A DNA stretch of 64,000 nucleotides from contig NZ_BMZQ01000002.1 of assembly GCF_014652875.1 (NCBI RefSeq), forward strand, positions 124,001 to 188,000, written 5' to 3'. The notes below the pieces were generated by a model. The model made no database searches. It saw only the letters and a list, made by a program, of their open reading frames with translations, and was not told the DNA's origin. This document shows, piece after piece, positions 54,202 to 63,524 of the stretch (positions are counted from its first letter, which is position 1; the number at the start of each line of letters is the position of its first letter). Made by a program: the position numbers and the translations under genes. This DNA is from Tianweitania populi. GTDB taxonomy: Bacteria; Pseudomonadota; Alphaproteobacteria; Rhizobiales; Rhizobiaceae.

Positions 54202-55377
54202 TCACCCCGCCGGCTGTGCTCGGAAATAATCTGCCAGCCGTCCCGCCGCCTCCTCCAGCTGTTCCAGGTTGCGATGGAAGCAGAGGCGGAAGTGGCCGGC
54301 GCCGGCGGCACCGAAGGCGGTGCCGGGTGCGAGACCCACACTGGCCTTGTCGATGATGTCGAAAGTCGCGTTGCGCGAGTCGCTGATGCCGTCCACCGCG
54401 AAGAAGGCGTAGAACGCGCCTTGCGGCACGCTCATGCGCACGCGGCCCGTATCCAGAAGGGCGCTGCAAACGAGATCGCGGGCCTTGTGAGCGCGCTCGA
54501 CCTGGCTTGCGACAAAGGCATCGCCTTCATCCAATGCAGCGACCGCGCCGCGCTGCATGAACTGCGCCACGCCCGAAGTCGAATACTGGATCAGGTTCTC
54601 GAACACCTGCTGCAGATCGGGATGAATGCGCAGCCAGCCGATGCGCCAGCCGGTCATCGCCCAGTTCTTGGAGAAGCTGTTAACGAAGAGGATGCGGTCC
54701 TCAGGCTCCATCACATCGAGGAAGGACGGCGCGCGGCTGCCGGAATAATGATAAAGCGAATAGATTTCGTCGGCGATGATCCAGAGGTTCTTGCGCCGGG
54801 CGAGATCGAGCAACCCGCGCAATGTCTCATGATCGGCCGTCCAGCCATTGGGATTGGACGGCGTGTTGATGAACAGCGCGCGCGTGCGCTCGGTCACCGC
54901 AGCTTCGACCCGTTCAAGGTCGCAGACCCAGCCATTGCCGGTTTCCGTCAGCGGCACCGGCACGGGCGTGGCGCCTGACACGCCGACGGCACCGGCAAAA
55001 TTCGGCCAAGCCGGCGAAAGATAGATCGCTTCGTCGCCCGCCCCGGTTGTTGCCTGCAACGCCAGCTGGATCGCATGCATGCCGCTGGCGGTGACGATGA
55101 ACTCTTCCGGCTGAAACGCATGGCCGAAGTGCCGGATATAATAGCGGGCAAGCGCCTGGCGCAGTTCGGGAATACCACGCTGCCAGGTGTAGAAGGTTTC
55201 ACCGTTTGCCAAGCCCGCTTGTGCCGCTTGCGTGATGAAGTCGGGCGTCGGCAAATCGCCCTCACCGGCCCAAAGCGGGATCGTGCCCGGGCGGGCGCGG
55301 CCATAGTTGATCGCCGCAACGATGTCGCTCTCGGGCACGTTGCGGGCATCGCCGCGCAGATTATCAAACAGGCTCAC
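54202..55377 (-). CDS. Pyridoxal-phosphate aminotransferase, class I/II
   Basis: This 391-residue fold-type-I aminotransferase shows the PLP lysine segment SFSKNWAMTGWRIGWL, the Asn/Asp contacts NTPSNPNGWTADHETL and IIADEIYSLYHYSG, and the Arg-containing FRLCFHRNLEQLEEA near the end. Substrate unknown (aspartate/alanine-type relatives). The open frame begins at GTG 55401, but GGAGA stands eight bases before GTG 55377, the likely start. It converges on the 830-base structured gap. Confidence 0.88.
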   Translation of the reverse strand: MSLFDNLRGDARNVPESDIVAAINYGRARPGTIPLWAGEGDLPTPDFITQAAQAGLANGETFYTWQRGIPELRQALARYYIRHFGHAFQPEEFIVTASGMHAIQLALQATTGAGDEAIYLSPAWPNFAGAVGVSGATPVPVPLTETGNGWVCDLERVEAAVTERTRALFINTPSNPNGWTADHETLRGLLDLARRKNLWIIADEIYSLYHYSGSRAPSFLDVMEPEDRILFVNSFSKNWAMTGWRIGWLRIHPDLQQVFENLIQYSTSGVAQFMQRGAVAALDEGDAFVASQVERAHKARDLVCSALLDTGRVRMSVPQGAFYAFFAVDGISDSRNATFDIIDKASVGLAPGTAFGAAGAGHFRLCFHRNLEQLEEAAGRLADYFRAQPAG

Positions 55378-55482
55378 GACCAAATCTCCGGGGCGACTCA
55401 CAAACGAAAGGCGAACAAAGCACGACTCATCGGCGCGCCATGCTTCGATAAGCCTTCGATCACCTCGGCGCTAGCGCCAGGA

Positions 55483-55917
55483 TCACACCGCGCGTCTGGC
55501 CAGAAGATCGCGAATTTCGGTAAGAAGCTGCACATCCGGCGGTGGCGGCGCGGCCGGTGTCGCAACCTTCTCCTCGCGCTCGATGCGGCGGCGCAGGTTG
55601 TTCACGGCCTTGACCATCAGGAAGATGATGAAAGCCAGGATCAGGAAATTGATCACGACCGTGATGAAGCTGCCATAAGCAAACACAGCCCCCTGCTCGC
55701 GCGCCTGCGCCAACGTCGGCGCGTTGACAGCCGAGGATAGGGGCAGGAAGTAGTTGGAAAAATCGAAGCCGCCAAAGATCGCACCGATAATCGGCATGAT
55801 GATGTCGTCCACCAGCGATGTGACGATCTTGCCGAACGCGGCGCCGATGATCACGCCGACTGCAAGATCCATGACATTGCCGCGCGCAATGAATTCCTGA
55901 AATTCCTTCAGCATCCC
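55483..55917 (-). CDS. mscL: Large-conductance mechanosensitive channel
   Basis: This 144-residue inner-membrane channel opens under hypo-osmotic stress. The start [20 protein letters not shown] with the first membrane helix [22 protein letters not shown] is diagnostic (shown in part), and the second helix is [26 protein letters not shown] precedes ATG 55917; the frame from 55935 adds six non-conserved residues. It is divergent from the hybrid kinase gene. Confidence 0.95.
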   Translation of the reverse strand, partial: GMLKEFQEFIARGNVMDLAVGVIIGAAFGKIVTSLVDDIIMPIIGAIFGGFDFSNYFLPLSSAVNAPTLAQAREQGAVFAYGSFITVVINFLILAFIIFLMVKAVNNLRRRIEREEKVATPAAPPPPDVQLLTEIRDLLARRAV

Positions 55918-55958
55918 GCCTTCCTTTATCCCCAAACGAGCCGCTCCAATGCTGCCCC

Positions 55959-55972
55959 ATGATCCAGATCAT
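55959..55972. promoter_or_regulatory. FNR/FixK-like palindrome between mscL and the hybrid kinase gene
   Basis: ATGATCCAGATCAT has a perfect TGAT-N4-ATCA core but lacks the outer T and A of TTGAT-N4-ATCAA. It lies 42 bases before mscL and about 117 bases before the kinase start. Confidence 0.3.
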
Positions 55973-56088
55973 AGCTGCGCGACGCAGCGTAAGCAAAGTG
56001 CGGCGCGCTCTATCCACCGCAGGGCCTTTCGCAGCATTGGACAGCGCTTACCCCGCGTGCTTTGCTTTTGAACAATGGAGGAGGACGC

Positions 56089-59000
56089 TTGCAGGGTTGG
56101 TCCGTTGTTCTTGCCGCACTTGCCTATGTGACGCTGCTGTTTCTGGTGGCAAGCCTGGGCGACCGACGACGCGTGGCCGCAAAAAGCGCCGGCGGACGGC
56201 CGCTGACCTACGCGTTCAGCTTGGCGATCTACTGCACGTCCTGGACCTTCTTCGGCTCGGTCGGCCTGGCATCCGAACGCACCCTTGAATTTCTCGCGAT
56301 CTATATCGGTCCAGTGCTGGTGTTCGTGTTCGGCTATCCCCTGCTGCGCCGCATCATCAGAATCGCAAAGTCGGAAAAGATCACCTCGATCGCCGACTTC
56401 CTGGCCGCGCGTTATGGCAAGAGCTTTGCGGTGGCATCGCTTGCCACGCTGATCGCGACGCTGGGCACCATCCCTTACATCGCGCTGCAGCTGAAGGCGA
56501 TTTCCGAAACCGTCAGCCTGATGGTGGAGCATTACAATACGCGGCCGCCGGATGTGCAGTTCTTTGTCGGCGACATTTCGCTGACCATCGCCATGCTGCT
56601 CGCGGTTTTTGCCGTGCTGTTCGGCACGCGCCATGCCGATGCGACGGAGCATCAGAACGGCTTGATCCTGGCGGTCGCGGTGGAATCCATCGTCAAGCTC
56701 GCCTCCTTTGTGGCGGTCGGCGTCGCCGTGACCTTCTTTCTCTTCGGCGGGGTCGGCCCCATCGTCGAAGCGATCGGCAACAATCAGCGCGTGCAGGAAG
56801 CCGTGGGCTACAACACCTCCCTGCCGACCTGGATCGTCACTACCCTCCTGTCGGCCTTCGCGATCGTCATGCTACCGCGCCAGTTCCACGTCACGGTGGT
56901 GGAAAACAGAACGGATGCGGAGTTGCGCACGGCAACGCGGGTGTTTCCGCTTTACCTCATCGCCATCAACATCTTCGTTCTGCCGATCGCCTTCGCCGGA
57001 TTGACCTTCGTCGGCAGCTCCACAAGTGCCGATCTCTACGTGCTGGCGCTGCCGCTTATCGCCGGGCATGACGGTTTGGCCATGCTCGCCTTTATCGGCG
57101 GGTTGTCGGCGGCGACCGCGATGGTGATCGTGGCAAGCGTTGCCTTGTCGGTCATGATCTCGAACGACCTCATCATCCCGCTTTTCGTGCGCCGTCTCGT
57201 GCAGCCCGATCGCCGCGGGGTGGAAGACTGGTCGCGGCTGATCCTCAATGTCCGCCGCGCCTCGATCTTCATCGTCCTGCTTGCGGCCTTCTTTTATTAT
57301 CGCGAAACCACCAACAATACGCGGCTGGCTTCGATCGGCCTGATCTCGTTTGCCGCCGTCGCACAGTTCGCGCCGTCTTTCCTCGGCGGCTTGATCTGGC
57401 GCCGCGCCAATGGACGCGGTGCCGTTCTGGGCATGCTCACCGGGATCATCTTCTGGGCCTACACGCTGCTGCTGCCCTCGCTGGCGCCGGCCGATACTGC
57501 CATCCTGACGCGCGGCCTGTTCGGCATGGAAGCGCTGCGGCCGCAATCGCTGTTCGGCACGGTCGGTGAGCCGCTGAACCACGGCGTGTTGTGGAGCCTC
57601 GCCATCAACACGCTGTTCTTCGTGCTGGGCTCGCTGTCGCGCTCGGCCATGCCGCTGGAGCGCATCCAAGCGGCGATCTTCGTGCCGCGCGACATCAATC
57701 CGATGCCGAGCCTGCGCCGCTTCCGCACGACGGTGACGGTGGACGAGCTCAAGGACACGATCGCCCGGTATCTCGGCGTAGAGCGCACCGAGCGCTCATT
57801 CCAAAGTTTTGCGACCGCCGGCAACGAGCCCCTTCCCGGCGGAAACGAACCGGCCAGCATGACGGTCGTGCGTTTTTCCGAGCAGTTGCTGGCCAGTGCG
57901 GTTGGTTCGTCATCCTCGCGCCTCATCCTGTCCTTGCTGTTCCAGCGCAACGATCGCAGCCAGAAAGATGCGCTGCGGCTGCTGGATGATGCGTCCGAAG
58001 CGTTGCAGCACAATCGGGATCTGCTTCAAACCGCGCTCGACCAGATGGATCAGGGCATCACCGTGTTCGACACGGATCTGCGGCTGACCAACTGGAACCG
58101 GCAGTTCCGTTCGCTGTTCGACCTGCCGGATTCACTCGGACAGGTCGGCGTTTCTCTGCATCACATCCTGCGCCATCTGGCGGACCGCGGCGATATTCCC
58201 GCCGATCTCGAACTCACCGCGCTAAATCGGCTGAGCAGCTTCGGCACGCCTTGGCGCATCGAGCTCAAGACGTCCGGCCGCATCATCGAGCTGCGCTCGA
58301 ACCCGATGCCGGACGGCGGCACGGTCGCGACCTATTCCGACGTGACGGCAGCAGTCGCCGCCGATCTCGCCTTGAAGCGCGTCAACGAAACACTGGAACA
58401 GCGCGTTGCCAGCCGCACGGCCGAGCTAACGCGCGTGAACCAGGAACTGGCGCTGGCGCAGGAGGTGGCCGAGGAAGCCAATCTCTCCAAGACGCGCTTC
58501 CTGGCCGGCGCGGGGCACGACATCCTGCAGCCGCTGAATGCCGCGCGGCTGTATTGCTCGTCCCTGATCGAGCGGGCGGAAGAAAACGACCTTCGCCAAG
58601 CCGCCACCAACATCGAGTCGTCACTGGAATCCGTGGAAACCATCCTCGGCGCGGTGCTCGACATTTCCCGGCTCGATGCCGGCGCGCAGAAACCGAACGA
58701 AACCACGTTCCGGCTTGATGCGCTGTTGAAGCAGATCCAGACCGACTTTTCGCCCATGGCGGCCGAGAAGCGACTGCAACTGCGCATCCTGCCTTCGACG
58801 CTTGCCGTTCACACCGACCGCAACATGCTGCGCCGGGTGATCCAGAACCTCGTCTCCAACGCGATCAAATATACCCGCTCAGGCCGCATCCTCATCGGTG
58901 TGCGCCGACGCGGCAAACTGCTGGAAATCCAAGTGCTGGATTCCGGAATCGGCATTGCCAGCAACGATCTCAACAGCGTCTTCCAGGAGTTCCTGCGTCT

Positions 59001-59580
59001 CGACGAGGGCGCGCGGGAAGCGCAAGGGCTTGGGCTCGGCCTGTCGATCGTGGACCGCATTGCGCGCGTGTTGCGCCTCGAAATCCAGATCGAGTCGCAT
59101 AAGGGGCGCGGTACGCGGTTTTCGGTGATCCTCCCTCGTGCCGAGCCGCCGTCGCTTGCAGCCGACCAGGCTGCCTTGTCCGCGCCTGTTCCAGGTGCGG
59201 CCGACGTCTCCGGGCTGAAGATCCTGTGCATCGACAACGATCCGCAGATCCTCGACGCGATGAAGCGGCTGCTGGAAGGCTGGGGTTGCGACGTGAGCAT
59301 TGCCCTAAATTCGCAAGACGCGCTGGCATTCGAGGTGGTGCCCGACATGATGCTGGTGGATTACCACCTCGACAACGAGACCGGTCTCGACGCAGTGACG
59401 GCCATGCGCGCCAGGCACAAGCTGTTCATTCCAGCCGTGCTGGTGACGGCCGATCGCGGCGCGGAAGCGCGATCTGGCGCAACCGCGCTCGACATGACGG
59501 TGATCAACAAGCCGGTGAAGCCGGCGGTTCTGCGCATGACGCTCGGTCGCCTCAAGCGGATGGAAGAAGCGGCCGAGTGA
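56089..59580 (+). CDS. Hybrid sensor histidine kinase with SSSF transporter domain (MxtR/ErcS'/ActJ-like)
   Basis: This 1163-residue protein has, in order, a sodium/solute-symporter (SSSF)-like region with about 13 membrane helices (residues 1-520), a PAS-like domain (about 650-760) and coiled coil, a HisKA domain with the phospho-acceptor His in FLAGAGHDILQPLNAAR (near 809), an HATPase domain (NLVSNAIKYTR near 921; GLGLGLSIVDRIARV), and a C-terminal receiver with the Asp in MLVDYHLDNETG (near 1090). Homologues (MxtR, ErcS', ActJ) regulate acetate and alcohol use. The start is TTG 56089: GGAGGAGGAC lies just before it. The response regulator is encoded on the opposite strand. Confidence 0.9.
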   Translation: MQGWSVVLAALAYVTLLFLVASLGDRRRVAAKSAGGRPLTYAFSLAIYCTSWTFFGSVGLASERTLEFLAIYIGPVLVFVFGYPLLRRIIRIAKSEKITSIADFLAARYGKSFAVASLATLIATLGTIPYIALQLKAISETVSLMVEHYNTRPPDVQFFVGDISLTIAMLLAVFAVLFGTRHADATEHQNGLILAVAVESIVKLASFVAVGVAVTFFLFGGVGPIVEAIGNNQRVQEAVGYNTSLPTWIVTTLLSAFAIVMLPRQFHVTVVENRTDAELRTATRVFPLYLIAINIFVLPIAFAGLTFVGSSTSADLYVLALPLIAGHDGLAMLAFIGGLSAATAMVIVASVALSVMISNDLIIPLFVRRLVQPDRRGVEDWSRLILNVRRASIFIVLLAAFFYYRETTNNTRLASIGLISFAAVAQFAPSFLGGLIWRRANGRGAVLGMLTGIIFWAYTLLLPSLAPADTAILTRGLFGMEALRPQSLFGTVGEPLNHGVLWSLAINTLFFVLGSLSRSAMPLERIQAAIFVPRDINPMPSLRRFRTTVTVDELKDTIARYLGVERTERSFQSFATAGNEPLPGGNEPASMTVVRFSEQLLASAVGSSSSRLILSLLFQRNDRSQKDALRLLDDASEALQHNRDLLQTALDQMDQGITVFDTDLRLTNWNRQFRSLFDLPDSLGQVGVSLHHILRHLADRGDIPADLELTALNRLSSFGTPWRIELKTSGRIIELRSNPMPDGGTVATYSDVTAAVAADLALKRVNETLEQRVASRTAELTRVNQELALAQEVAEEANLSKTRFLAGAGHDILQPLNAARLYCSSLIERAEENDLRQAATNIESSLESVETILGAVLDISRLDAGAQKPNETTFRLDALLKQIQTDFSPMAAEKRLQLRILPSTLAVHTDRNMLRRVIQNLVSNAIKYTRSGRILIGVRRRGKLLEIQVLDSGIGIASNDLNSVFQEFLRLDEGAREAQGLGLGLSIVDRIARVLRLEIQIESHKGRGTRFSVILPRAEPPSLAADQAALSAPVPGAADVSGLKILCIDNDPQILDAMKRLLEGWGCDVSIALNSQDALAFEVVPDMMLVDYHLDNETGLDAVTAMRARHKLFIPAVLVTADRGAEARSGATALDMTVINKPVKPAVLRMTLGRLKRMEEAAE

Positions 59581-60234
59581 TCAGCTGGCGCTGGGATCGC
59601 TGCCCAGCTTCGACAGGAGAATTACTGCCTGCGTGCGGCTGTCGACGCCGAGTTTCTGCAGAACCGCTGATACGTGAGCCTTCACCGTCGCTTCCGAGAC
59701 GTCGAGTTCGAAGGCGATCTGCTTGTTGAGCAAGCCCGACGCCAGCATGGTCAAAACGCGCGTTTGCTGGGGCGTCAGGCTTTGCAGCCGGCGAATGAGC
59801 TGCGAGACTTCGGCGTCGCCTTCCGTGCCGAGGTCCAGATGGGCGGGCGTGGCGACGCCACCTTCCAGCACCTGACGAACCGCACTGCGGATCTCCTCCA
59901 TGCTGGCTGACTTCGAGATGAAGCCGGACGCGCCGAGTTCCAGCGCGCGACGCACCGTTTGCGCGGCATCATGGGCGGATACCACGATCACAGGCGTCGC
60001 GGGAAAGGCCGCTCGCATTGCAACCAGACCCGACAAGCCGCTAGCGCCAGGCATCGACAGATCGAGCAACAGAAGATCGATGTCGTCCTCGGCGGCCACG
60101 ATGACTTGCGCGGCCTCGAAGTCGCCGGCTTCCAGTATTCGGATGTCTTCTCCAAGTCCCACCAGCGCATGTCGCAAGGCGCCGCGAAACAATGGATGAT
60201 CGTCAGCGATGACGAATTTCAGGCTGGATTCCAA
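59581..60234 (-). CDS. LuxR/NarL-family response regulator, partner of the hybrid kinase
   Basis: The protein is about 217 residues. The receiver domain has KFVIADDHPLFRGALRHAL, the phospho-Asp in LLLLDLSMPGASGL and ISKSAS near the Lys position; the C-terminal HTH shows LTPQQTRVLTMLASGLLNKQ and VSEATVKAHVSAVLQKLG. It is the expected DNA-binding partner (ErdR/ActK-like) of the symporter-kinase, since the stops of the two genes abut. The start is probably TTG 60234 or TTG 60252; no ATG fits. Confidence 0.86.
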   Translation of the reverse strand: MESSLKFVIADDHPLFRGALRHALVGLGEDIRILEAGDFEAAQVIVAAEDDIDLLLLDLSMPGASGLSGLVAMRAAFPATPVIVVSAHDAAQTVRRALELGASGFISKSASMEEIRSAVRQVLEGGVATPAHLDLGTEGDAEVSQLIRRLQSLTPQQTRVLTMLASGLLNKQIAFELDVSEATVKAHVSAVLQKLGVDSRTQAVILLSKLGSDPSAS

Positions 60235-60374
60235 AAGCAGCCGGTCTCCCAAGCGAAGCGTGTCGATCCATGCCTATTATGCGGGCAAGTGCAGCCCAAG
60301 GCAAAGACCTAATCGCGGGTAACCGATTGAAGCGCTTGATGCTATAGTCTGTCAGGCGCCTTGAAGTCGCAGGC

Positions 60375-61100
60375 TCACTGAGAAACTGCCATTGGCGCGA
60401 TGACGTCGTGGCTGAGATCATCCTTGGGCCGTTCCGTCGGAAGCTGACGGCCGGTCGCGGTGTAGTAAACCGTTTCCGCGATATTGGTCGCATGATCGCC
60501 GATGCGCTCGATATTCTTGGCGCAGAACAGGAGATGCGTGCAGGGCGCGATGTTGCGCGGATCTTCCATCATATAGGTCAGCAATTCGCGGAACATCGAC
60601 GTATACATCTGGTCGATCTGGTCGTCGCGATCGCGCAAGGAGGCAATGCGGTCTACCGAGCGGCTGGCGAAGATGTCCAGCACTTCCTTGAGCTGAGCAA
60701 GAGCCAGCGCCGACAGCGCTTCCATGCCGCGAAACACACGCAACGGCTGGCGTGCTTCACTGACTGCCACCACGCGCTTGGCGATGTTCTTGCCGAGATC
60801 GCCGATGCGCTCGAGATCGCTGGAAATGCGGATCGCGCCAATGATTTCGCGCAGATCATGCGCCAGCGGCTGCCGGCGGGCGATGATGACGATGGCTTTT
60901 TCGTCAATCTCGCGCTGGGCGTCATCCAGCATCTTGTCGTCGTGAATGATGCGCTGCGCCAAGGCTGCATCGGAGCTCACCAGCGCCTGCACGGCGCGCT
61001 CCACCATGCGCTCGGCATGGCCACCCATGGCGCCAATGCGCGCCGAAAGGAACTTCAGTTCCTCATCATAGGCGCGAACGATATGCTGCTGAGCGACCAT
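60375..61100 (-). CDS. phoU: Phosphate transport system regulator PhoU
   Basis: The 241-residue all-helical protein has two PhoU repeats (residues about 15-105 and 120-215; the second with CTHLLFCAKNIERIGDHATNIAE, shown in part) and the metal-binding E-R-I-G-D motifs ERIGDLGKNIAK and ERIGDHATNIAE. PhoU links phosphate transporter state to PhoR and restrains the Pho regulon and polyphosphate build-up. It lies 95 bases downstream of phoR with no pst genes in between. Confidence 0.94.
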   Translation of the reverse strand: MVAQQHIVRAYDEELKFLSARIGAMGGHAERMVERAVQALVSSDAALAQRIIHDDKMLDDAQREIDEKAIVIIARRQPLAHDLREIIGAIRISSDLERIGDLGKNIAKRVVAVSEARQPLRVFRGMEALSALALAQLKEVLDIFASRSVDRIASLRDRDDQIDQMYTSMFRELLTYMMEDPRNIAPCTHLLFCAKNIERIGDHATNIAETVYYTATGRQLPTERPKDDLSHDVIAPMAVSQ

Positions 61101-61195
61101 TGCGGTTCTTGTCCGATGCAGATGGGAGTCGGATGATTCCCATTCAGATACCTGTTTTGCGTGACAAAACGACGAATATCAGGAGCAATCCAGTC

Positions 61196-62551
61196 TTATT
61201 TTCCGGCTTTAGCTGCCTGATCGGGGAAGAAAACCGTGAATTCGGTGCCTTCTCCAATCTTGGAGCGGATCAACAGACGCGCATTGTGACGGGTCACGAT
61301 GTGCTTGACGATGGCCAAGCCCAGACCCGTCCCCTTCTGGTTGCGGCTGGCTTCGGCATCGATCCGGTAGAAGCGTTCGGTGATGCGCGGGATATGTTCG
61401 GCCGGAATACCCGGCCCATGATCGCGCACCGAAGCGGCGATGCCGGAATGCCCGCCTTCCGTGGTCCGATGAAGGCTGACATCCACGCGCTCGCCGGAGC
61501 GGCCATATTTACAGGCGTTTTCCAGAAGGTTCTCGAACACCTGAAACAGTTCGTCACGGTCGCCCAGAACCTTGGCTTCGCCCTCTTCCAGATCAGTCTC
61601 GATCGTCAAGCCGGCTTCCCTCGCACGCGGGCTGATGGTGGCGATGACCGCTTCAAGGATCGGGCGCAGGTCGGCCGTTTCGCCGGGCTTGAGCATCGGC
61701 TTCATTTCCACGCGCGATAGCGACAGGAGGTCGTCGATCAGGCGGGCCATGCGACCGGTTTGGTCCTGCATGATGCCGAGGAAGCGGTCGCGTGCGGCGG
61801 CATCGTTGCGGGCCGGGCCGCGCAGCGTTTCTATGAAGCCGGAAATGGAAGCGAGCGGCGTGCGCAATTCATGGCTGGCATTGGCGATGAAGTCGGCGCG
61901 CATCCGGTCGATGCGCCGCGCTTCGCTGTGATCGCGGAAGATGAGGGCGAACAGGCCGCGCGTTGCATCAAGCCGTGCGACGCTGACGCGATACACCCGC
62001 TCTACCGGGAAGCGCTCGGCATAATCCACCGGTTCGCTTCCATCGCTGCCGTTCAGCGCATGTTCGACAAGGCTTTGCAGTTCGGGGGCGCGAAACCGCA
62101 GTTGCAGCATCGTGCCGGGCGTCACCGGATCAAAGGCGGAAAGCGCTGCCGGATTGGCATGGATCACCACGCCGTTGCGGTCGAACACGATCAGCGGATC
62201 TGCCACGGCGCGGGCCAGATCGAGCTGCGAAAAGCTCGGCGCCGCCTGGACATCCTGGCTCAACCACGGGCCACTGTCGGGCAAGGCAATGCGCTTGGCG
62301 GCTCGGCCGGAGGTTACCAGCGCGACGAGAATCAGAGCGAGAGCAAAGCCAAGGCTCGGCCAAAGAAGCGTAGGCTGAAGCGCGCACAGCACCGCAATGG
62401 CGACCAAGGCGACAACAAGGATCGCCAGCGCCGACACGTGCGGACTTCGGTCCCGCCGCCTTTCAAGCCCTTCGGCCGCCACGATGCACCCTCCCTTTCC
62501 CGCTCCTGCAAGCGGCCCTGTTTCCAAATCCGGCTCAGGAACTATCTCCAT
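61196..62551 (-). CDS. phoR: Phosphate-sensing histidine kinase PhoR-like
   Basis: The 451-residue inner-membrane kinase has two membrane helices near residues 40-85 (SALAILVVALVAIAVLCAL and GFALALILVALVTSG), a PAS domain (DPLIVFDRNGVVIHANPAA), HisKA with FIANASHELRTPLASISGF, and HATPase with NLLENACKYG and GTGLGLAIVKHIV. Its pairing with phoU supports the PhoR role; phoB is outside the window. It is divergent from ppk2, whose start is 40 bases away. Confidence 0.88.
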   Translation of the reverse strand: MEIVPEPDLETGPLAGAGKGGCIVAAEGLERRRDRSPHVSALAILVVALVAIAVLCALQPTLLWPSLGFALALILVALVTSGRAAKRIALPDSGPWLSQDVQAAPSFSQLDLARAVADPLIVFDRNGVVIHANPAALSAFDPVTPGTMLQLRFRAPELQSLVEHALNGSDGSEPVDYAERFPVERVYRVSVARLDATRGLFALIFRDHSEARRIDRMRADFIANASHELRTPLASISGFIETLRGPARNDAAARDRFLGIMQDQTGRMARLIDDLLSLSRVEMKPMLKPGETADLRPILEAVIATISPRAREAGLTIETDLEEGEAKVLGDRDELFQVFENLLENACKYGRSGERVDVSLHRTTEGGHSGIAASVRDHGPGIPAEHIPRITERFYRIDAEASRNQKGTGLGLAIVKHIVTRHNARLLIRSKIGEGTEFTVFFPDQAAKAGK

Positions 62552-62590
62552 GCATCAGATACCATGACAGGCTGATTGCAGGAGAACGGG

Positions 62591-63493
62591 ATGAGCGAAA
62601 AAATAGCGCCGGCAAATTTCCCTGACACGGCGGCAGTGACGCTCGAGATCGATGGAACGACCCACCTGTTCGACATCGACGAGCCCGATCTGCCGGACTG
62701 GATCAAGGACAAGGAACTGAGCGCCGGCGGCTTTCCCTACGACAAGGGCATGAAGAAGGACCCGTTCGAAGCGCAGTTCGACAAGCTTCAGGTCGAACTT
62801 GTGCGGCTGCAGGATTGGCTGCTGAAGACGGGCAAACGGGTGATGATCGTGTTCGAAGGCCGCGATGCCGCAGGCAAAGGCGGCACGATCGGGGCCTTTC
62901 GCGCCAACCTCAATCCACGCACTGCTCGCAATGTGGCCCTACCCAAGCCGACGGAAACCGAGCGCGGCCAATGGTATTTCCAGCGCTACATCCAGCAGTT
63001 TCCCAGCCATGGCGAGTTCGTGACCTTCGACCGGTCCTGGTACAACCGGGCCGGTGTCGAGCGCGTGATGGGGTTCTGCACGGAAGAAGAGCACCAGCGC
63101 TTCCTGCATGAAGCGCCCTTGCTTGAGCAGATGATCGTCAATGACGGCATCCACTTCTTCAAGATCTGGCTGGATATCGGGCGCGAAACGCAGCTCAAGC
63201 GCTTTCACGACCGGCGCCACAGCATCCTGAAAAGCTGGAAATTCTCGCCGATCGATATTGCGGGCCTGAGCCGCTGGGATGCTTATACCCGCGCGCGCAA
63301 TGAGATGTTCGAGGCGACGCACACAAAGCACGCGCCGTGGCTGGTGGTGCGGTCAAACGATAAGCGCCGCGCTCGTATCGAAGCGATCCGGCACGTCCTG
63401 CTGGCGATCCCCTATGCCGGCCGCGACCGCGACGCGATCGGCGAGCCGGACAAGAAGATCGTCGGCGAAGGGCCGAAGCTACTGACGCCTTGA
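62591..63493 (+). CDS. ppk2: Polyphosphate kinase 2
   Basis: This 300-residue class-I PPK2 shows Walker [18 protein letters not shown], the lid/catalytic regions [18 protein letters not shown] and [17 protein letters not shown], and [16 protein letters not shown]2 uses polyphosphate to phosphorylate GDP, ADP or other nucleotides, or the reverse. The GGAG before ATG 62591 fixes the start; a TTG fifteen bases earlier is also in frame. Divergent from phoR, so Pho-linked control is likely. Confidence 0.93.
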   Translation: MSEKIAPANFPDTAAVTLEIDGTTHLFDIDEPDLPDWIKDKELSAGGFPYDKGMKKDPFEAQFDKLQVELVRLQDWLLKTGKRVMIVFEGRDAAGKGGTIGAFRANLNPRTARNVALPKPTETERGQWYFQRYIQQFPSHGEFVTFDRSWYNRAGVERVMGFCTEEEHQRFLHEAPLLEQMIVNDGIHFFKIWLDIGRETQLKRFHDRRHSILKSWKFSPIDIAGLSRWDAYTRARNEMFEATHTKHAPWLVVRSNDKRRARIEAIRHVLLAIPYAGRDRDAIGEPDKKIVGEGPKLLTP

Positions 63494-63524
63494 GATCAGG
63501 GCGTCGAGCAACGTCAGTTTAGGC

